Below are positions 58,325 through 64,000 of a stretch of DNA of 64,000 bases, piece by piece. The translations under genes were made by a program, and so were the position numbers. Source of the DNA: Lepturacanthus savala (Eukaryota; Chordata; Actinopteri; Scombriformes; Trichiuridae); NCBI GenBank assembly GCA_030544235.1, contig CM060476.1:24728733-24792732 (forward strand), given 5' to 3'. Numbering within the stretch: position 1 is the stretch's first letter; the number at the start of each line of letters is the position of its first letter. The notes under the pieces were generated by a model. The model searched no databases. It was not told the origin of the DNA and worked only from the letters and a program-made list of their open reading frames with translations.

Positions 58325-58715
58325 ACCTGTTCCTGACCAATGACCCATTGTAACAAATACACACACACAGAAACGGGATAGCAATTTGTTTTGATTTATT
58401 GCATAAAGACAGTATAAAAAATGTAGTAATAAAGCAAATATATAGAAATACTATATAACTATAACCTATAACATTATATATATGCAAATGATAACAGATA
58501 ATAAAATAGATAATAAGAAACAAGTGAATTGAGGGTGAATTGAGGGTCTGTATCAGAATTTATTCTGGCTGCCAAAAAGGCAGAAGGATGCAGCCAGGCA
58601 GAAATTTAAATAAAAAAAAAATCTTTCATTGTCATTTCAAGACTTATGGCTGTACTGTTTCTTTTTGTATTGCTGGTGTGCTTGCGCCTCTAGCGTTTGC
58701 TAGCGTTTTGCAGTA
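58325..58715. other. Extra segment in L2 copy B
   Basis: Absent from the aligned place in copy A (about 46455-46490). It is AT-rich, with a duplicated GAATTGAGGGT(G) at 58526-58547. No clear inverted ends or target duplication were found, so its origin is open. Confidence 0.5.
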
Positions 58716-59404
58716 TAGCTAAAGTGCTGAAAAGGAAGTTAGGGTTGTGTTTGTTTTTCTCATTAGTGAGGAGTGATAGGCAACTATGACATCACAGAGG
58801 GTCTTCCTGTATGTTATGAGACTTTATTTCCATGTGCATAGAGCTTCTTCCAGTTTAGTGGAACGCCATATTTGTTCAAGTCTTCATGAAGTTAGCTTCA
58901 ATATTCAGGTTTGAGAGTTATACCAGGGTGGGATTGGAAATTGGAAATGGACAAGCTGCAGCATATAGGTCTGCTGCTGTATAGTGAATCAGGGCAGTGA
59001 ATCAAATACTGATGGAATCCCTTTCTTGAAATTAGATATAGCACTATCATTTAGGCATCTAGTAATTATATTCTTGACAGATGGTGAGTAATTCAATAAG
59101 AGGAATTCAAAAAACATTTAAAAAAATGGTTTGATAGGAGATTCTGTGGATAGACGAATATGAATAATATTAAAATCATCTGCATTCATTATTTTACCTG
59201 TCCTAATAACTAGACTTTAAAGGAACTCTGAGAATTCAGATATAAATGCAGAATACGGGCCAGGAGGGTAGTACACTATGAGATATAGGACTAGTTGTAG
59301 TGGCTGAGAGAAACTAAGAATAAGGCTTTCAAAGATGTGTAGTTACATCTCAGCTCAGGGCTGATCAATAAATTTGAGTTAAAAATGGCTACAACTCCTC
59401 CACC

Positions 59405-59596
59405 TCAGCCAGTGTCTGGAGGAATATGAGTATTAATATGGCTGGGAGGAGTGGATTCATTCAGAATAACATATTCCTCATGATGCAGCCAGGTTTCAGT
59501 AAAGCAGAATAAATAAATATTATAAGCTGATATCAAATTTTTTATTAATACAGCTTTGGGTGGCAGAGCTTTAATGTTTAAGCATCCACATTTCAC
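59405..59596 (-). pseudogene. L2 endonuclease start, copy B
   Basis: 63 codons: LNIKALPPKAVLIKNLI, then YLFCFTETWLHHEEYV with the Glu of the metal-binding ETWL motif, then LNESTPPSHINTHIP. This is the N-terminal part of an L2 AP-endonuclease. The rest is frame-shifted or lost between 58930 and 59400. Confidence 0.8.
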
Positions 59597-59736
59597 TTCA
59601 ATTATACTGCACTTTAGATGTATTGGTGCTGATGTGAAACTTATCTCCTGTTGTTTGATATAGAATATTTAAATGAATTACATAATCAAGAGACAGACAC
59701 AGTATATAATAATGAGTATATAACATACATATAACA

Positions 59737-59784
59737 TACCTGTATGTTATACATATGTATATACATATGTATAACATACAGGTA
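59737..59784. repeat. Perfect 48-bp palindrome
   Basis: The left arm reads TACCTGTATGTTATACATAT and GTAT; the right arm is its exact reverse complement, centred between 59760 and 59761. It can form a cruciform or a hairpin without loop. Confidence 0.9.
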
Positions 59785-60559
59785 CAGATACATTTAAAAC
59801 CATGTACATTATATATGTTTTTAGGCCATGTTACATATTTTAACCTATAAAATAGGGTATAAATTGATTCTTTTACCTTAATTTTTTTGAGGTTGAGGGT
59901 TATTTGATTCAAAATAGAGTTAAAATTATTATTATGGTACACGAAGTAGAAAGAATATAGCAATATTGTAATAGTGTGAATATATAACTTTGATTTTGTA
60001 TTGACACGGTTATTTTCATCAGGAGAGGACTCAGTGCACATTTGTCTATTACAGTTGAAGTCACAGTAATTGCTCTGATTAGTAAAATGAGAAGTGACAA
60101 ACACTACAGTAAGGAATTGTGTTTCTGGGGATGTAACAATGAAATTGGTGCACAAAAAGAAAAAAAAAGTTTTCAGTAGAACGAAACAATGAAAATAACC
60201 TCCCCCCTTTGCTCACACTCTTCATCTCTTCAGAGATGAAGAGTTCCATTTTTCCCCAAATACAGTTGAGATACTGGGGGAAATATTGTCAATTTGAAAA
60301 GTATGAAGTGATGCCTAAATGATGCAACATTTGCTTAGAGTGCTAAAATGCGATTTTGACTTTCTACTTGAGTGAAAGCAACAGGATTGTGCTGTTTAGT
60401 TTAGCAATCTGAGTCTTATTGATACACGAGCTTCAAGTCTTTCAAATTGTATGCAAAGTTCCATCTTATTAAGAAAAACTGAGACAAACTAATGAGGTAG
60501 GGTTGAAATTGGGATGACAGTGAAAAGGAGCGAAAGAATATGATAATACACTTCTCCAT
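59785..60559. other. Unannotated AT-rich sequence
   Basis: No gene or element recognised. Confidence 0.45.
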
Positions 60560-60900
60560 AAAAGCTCATTATTTACCTCGTTCTCCAAATGTCACTGGGA
60601 GCTGAAAGAGACACGAAATAGGGGAAAAGCATCAAGTCTTTTCCTCACAGAGTACCCTGTTGCCGTTTAATTGCTCATGGCATCGACCAAAACGTCCTGC
60701 TGGCTCGCATAAAGTCAGACCCCAAGGCCCCATCTAATTAGCCGTCATAGCTATTGAAGTCTCTTTATTCTTTTGGATCGGTTGCCCACCCAGCTTCTAT
60801 TTTCCTCTGTGGGAAATTGACTGCGTCTGCTTTTTGGAGTTGAAAGGCGTTTTGGAGGCTAGCTGTTTCCCACCGTTACCTGACTTAATGCTAAACTAGG
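60560..60900. other. Candidate conserved non-coding element
   Basis: About 340 bp of balanced, repeat-free sequence with CATCTAATTAGCCGTCATAG and TGCCGTTTAATTGCTCATGG. It is the clearest example in the window of sequence that does not look like decayed repeat or neutral AT-rich DNA. No open frame longer than a few dozen codons crosses it. Confidence 0.3.
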
Positions 60901-63125
60901 AATGTTAGGGTGCTGACTATTTAATGCACAGAGATGCAACTAATTTTCTCATCTAACACTTGGTAACAAAGCAAGAGTAACCCTTTTAAGTTTCAGTGAA
61001 TTTGAGAGGCGTTGATCTGTAACAGAAGATCAGATGTAGACAAATGAAAAGAAGATTGTCCACATATACTGCACATGTACAGAATGTTTGATGAATTTCC
61101 ATTAGTCTTGGTGTGGTGGCAGCACACCTCATTATACACAGCAAGACTAAGTGGAAAGCTTTAGACAATTAGTGAAAGTGGGGTCCATTAGTTAGTGGTG
61201 TTTGTAGCCTGTCGTGAAACTGAACTTTTAAAATTTCTCTATAATTGTATGTAGTGTCCTATTGATGAGGGTGAATTGTACAGAGAATTACATGACATGT
61301 TTAAGTTTATTGTGTTTGTTTATCATTTGGAGTGATTGTTATTTGTGGCATTTTATCTGTGTTGTCTATAATGTGTCTATAAAATACAAACAAATAATAT
61401 TGATTGTTTACATAAAAAAACTAAACAAAAAAAAACAATGCTGCTCCCTCCTTGGTATATGAACATATTTCTCTTGATGTGTGAATTGATGTGCTGGTGT
61501 ATGTGAGTTATTTCCTATTACTGCAGCGTTTGTTTTGGCAATGAAGTGTCTTTACATTGTTTCAGTTTTGATAATGTTATAAATACCATTTGGTTTGGCT
61601 TTTGTTATGTAAATTGATGGTCAATCATGCATACGCAATAAATCTGTTAATTTTAAATAACTGATGATTGGTTTTCTGTATAAATTATGTCATATCATCC
61701 CTTTTCAATCAAGGTAAATAATCACAAACATGATCTCTATAGTCTGCGGGTGATGCGTCTGTGCTGTAGAAAGAAAACCACAATTAATAACAGATACTGC
61801 ATCTGATAATATTAACATTAGTAAATTGTAGGTTCTGCAACAGCTCCTGGTTGTTGGGACAGGGACCCCTGAGGAAACCCCAGGTCTGGGATATGGGGGG
61901 ATGGAGGGGGTCTCAGAAACCTGGTTTCACTGGTGTAGAACTTATATTCTTCCTATCATAGCTATATATATATATATATGGGCATAATTGATAGTTGTGA
62001 AGGCTAGTAATAGCATCAACATTAGCAATAACATTTTGTTTTAGCAACATTAGCCTAGTAAAGAAAAAAATTACTAACATTTACAATTTACTACATTACT
62101 AACACTGTCATTCATCTATTTGGTTTCATCCTCAAACTGAATGTATATTTGGTAAAATTAGGGATATCCCGATCACATTTTTTTCCCCAGTCAGGGTAAT
62201 GTAATAAGCAGCATATATGTTTAATACTAGCTCCAGCCTAGCTCTAGGCTTGCTACTCCTCTCCTCTATATCAGAGCCCATTGATAATCCTGTATCAGCA
62301 GCAGTGGTGACAGCGGTTTACAGTAGTTTGACTTCAACCAGTCATGCAGTAATAGTTTGTTGCTTTCGCCAACATTTTAACTATAGAGACATAGTGATGG
62401 AGGATTCTTGGTTGTGTTTACAACCCTACTATCATGCTTTGACAATAAGGTGATCACATCTTTAATTAAATTAAGAAGATAATGCTGGAAAACAAAGAAT
62501 ACGCTAGAAAAACCATGAAGACATAGCGTTACCTTACCTATCAAGTAGAAATCCTGTCATCATGGCATCTTTACAGCTCTCTTTGTTGCTTCAGGTGACG
62601 CCTCCATTCATTTGCTGCTCCACCGATGCTAACTCTGGTTTAGTTTTACTCTTCATCAGCCTCAAATACAGTTTTTTGCTGTTGTTCAGTTGCTGTCGCT
62701 CCTTCTGCCGTGATGTAGCTACTGTCTCCAACTTATTTTCTTTTAGCAATGCTATGCTAACATAGCATAGTCTGTGTAAGTGAAGAGGACGGAGAGGAAA
62801 TTTAGTTTGATTGACAAGTCACCATCCAATAAGTGATGGCCAGGATGATTGGATGAAGTCTATTCAGTCCTGCTCGTCCTACAAACACTGTCATGACATT
62901 ACTGCGACTGCAGGTCTATTTTTAGACATTTGAATCAGAGGATGCAACGTAAGAGGCTGCTTCATTAATCAAAGTTAACATTTCTTCCAGTGAGAAACAC
63001 AGGATGAACAGGCAAAGAGGAGGAAAGGTGAAAATTGTAATATTCTAAGAGAATGAGAAAAATAGTGAAGTAGCCAGCAGATGCATCAGATCATGTTCAG
63101 TCACACAATATGAATTATTCATCAA
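60901..63125. other. Unannotated sequence
   Basis: No gene recognised. A short (TA)n lies at 61961-61979. GGGATATCCCGATCAC at about 62161 resembles the end of another DNA-transposon family, but no second end was found. Confidence 0.45.
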
Positions 63126-63164
63126 CATATATATATATATATATATACTGTATATATATATATA

Positions 63165-63221
<57 letters not shown>
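63126..63221. repeat. (TA)n microsatellite with TATACTGTA variants
   Basis: Pure TA interrupted twice by TACTG, making the tract palindromic around the interruptions. Confidence 0.95.
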
Positions 63222-63223
<2 letters not shown>

Positions 63224-63690
63224 AAATCCTGACTACAGCTTTAAAGACCAATGAATGAAAAGTAATTTCCAAAACTACATTGATAACTATTGTGCAGATT
63301 GGCCACTGTATAGACTGGACTCCCCACGCTTCATCACTGTACATGTCAACGTCTACTAGACACAGTAGTTGTGGGAGAGGCAGGATATCTCTGTAGTTTT
63401 AACAATTTTCAGTCCAGGCTGAACAAAACACACTGCATCAATCAACTGTGACCTTTTTTTCACCATCTTACAAGCTCTGTAAAGCCAACTCTTCTGAGAC
63501 CCTCTGTCATTATTAAATGCAAATGACACACTATCTTAGCCTTGTTGTAAATAAATTGCATAGTAATTAGGAGAGTGATTTATTTGCATAAGTGCCTGAG
63601 CACACAGACCAAGAGGAAAATGAAAATGAGTGAGAGATGCAGAGAAAAGTTGAAGCTAAGCTGGAAAGAAGGAGTTGCATAGTCCATGAG

Positions 63691-63692
<2 letters not shown>

Positions 63693-63733
<41 letters not shown>
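63693..63733. repeat. (GT)n microsatellite
   Basis: About 20 GT units. The final 270 bases after it hold nothing I can identify. Confidence 0.95.
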
Positions 63734-63734
<1 letters not shown>

Positions 63735-64000
63735 CTAGTCGATTATTGATAATTAGTTTCCAACTGTTACATTATTCGCCGTCTATTTTGATTATATTTA
63801 TTATTATATAATAGGGGATGCAAAAGTAATTTCATCTGTTTAATTTTATTGCTTTACACTGCTAGTGTCTCCCCAGCTGATATTACTAAGTTGTAAATAG
63901 GCTTGACAGAGGCTGTCAATGCCCAGCTGTGTACAGGTGTAACGATTCTTCTACTACATCAACGTACTGATTTACATTCCTGTAATACAATTATATTGAT

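Larger units (their letters stand above)
56450..59600 (-). mobile_element. L2 LINE subfamily, copy B, minus strand, nearly complete span
   Basis: The 3' UTR (GATGAGGTGACAGGATCCAT, CATCAGACCCTCAGC) aligns with copy A (44.6-44.9 kb). RT and linker follow, and the endonuclease start is at 59596 (LNIKALPPKAVLIKNLI, FCFTETWL). Relative to copy A there is an extra segment of about 390 bp at 58325-58715. The element is decayed by many frameshifts. Confidence 0.85.

Overview
The window looks like AT-rich, non-coding DNA from a ray-finned (teleost) fish. It could be intergenic or a large intron. I could not recognise a convincing host protein-coding exon, rRNA or tRNA gene. The teleost assignment rests on the repeats: a Rex3 (RTE-clade) LINE, L2/Maui-like LINEs, Tc1-like transposons of the fish type, tRNA-headed SINEs, hAT- and piggyBac-like MITEs, a solo LTR, and very long (CA)n and (TA)n tracts.

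Layout. 0-8 kb: unique AT-rich DNA with microsatellites, a TTAA-flanked piggyBac-like MITE (1472-1994) and an isolated SINE head (2130-2224). 8-20 kb: a nearly complete SINE (7936-8303), a long inverted repeat (8466-8760), two more piggyBac-like MITE copies (10201-10775 and about 13816-14314), hAT-type MITE remnants and a 60-70 bp minisatellite (14887-15252). 20-25 kb: a solo LTR with 5-bp target duplication (20467-20993), a (ATCC)n array and a second SINE with 12-bp target duplication (23777-24124).

27.6-33.5 kb is a dense nest. An old SINE (28474-31556) is split by a nearly intact 2.8-kb Rex3 LINE (28687-31469) that left a perfect 12-bp target duplication. Seventeen bases beyond the SINE, a Tc1-like DD36E transposon (31575-32783) sits in another repeat; only one nonsense codon breaks its transposase. 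35.8-37.8 kb: a decayed L2 LINE on the plus strand. 41.2-41.7 kb: an RT fragment. 44.5-46.7 kb and 56.4-59.6 kb: two minus-strand copies of one L2 subfamily. 50.8-52.5 kb: an internally deleted Ty3/gypsy-like element. 53.6-54.0 kb: a second TTAA-flanked MITE. 54.8-56.4 kb: a truncated Tc1-like element interrupted by a 620-bp hAT-type MITE with 8-bp target duplication.

No host pathway or operon is present. The functional links are between mobile elements. The SINE 3' tail resembles the Rex3 3' end, which suggests Rex3-type machinery mobilises the SINE, and the nested insertions give a relative time order. Several repeat-free stretches of higher complexity (best: 60560-60900, 49400-49700, 17390-17700, 7081-7330) are candidate conserved non-coding elements, which cannot be shown from one sequence. 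I found no previously undescribed biological system.
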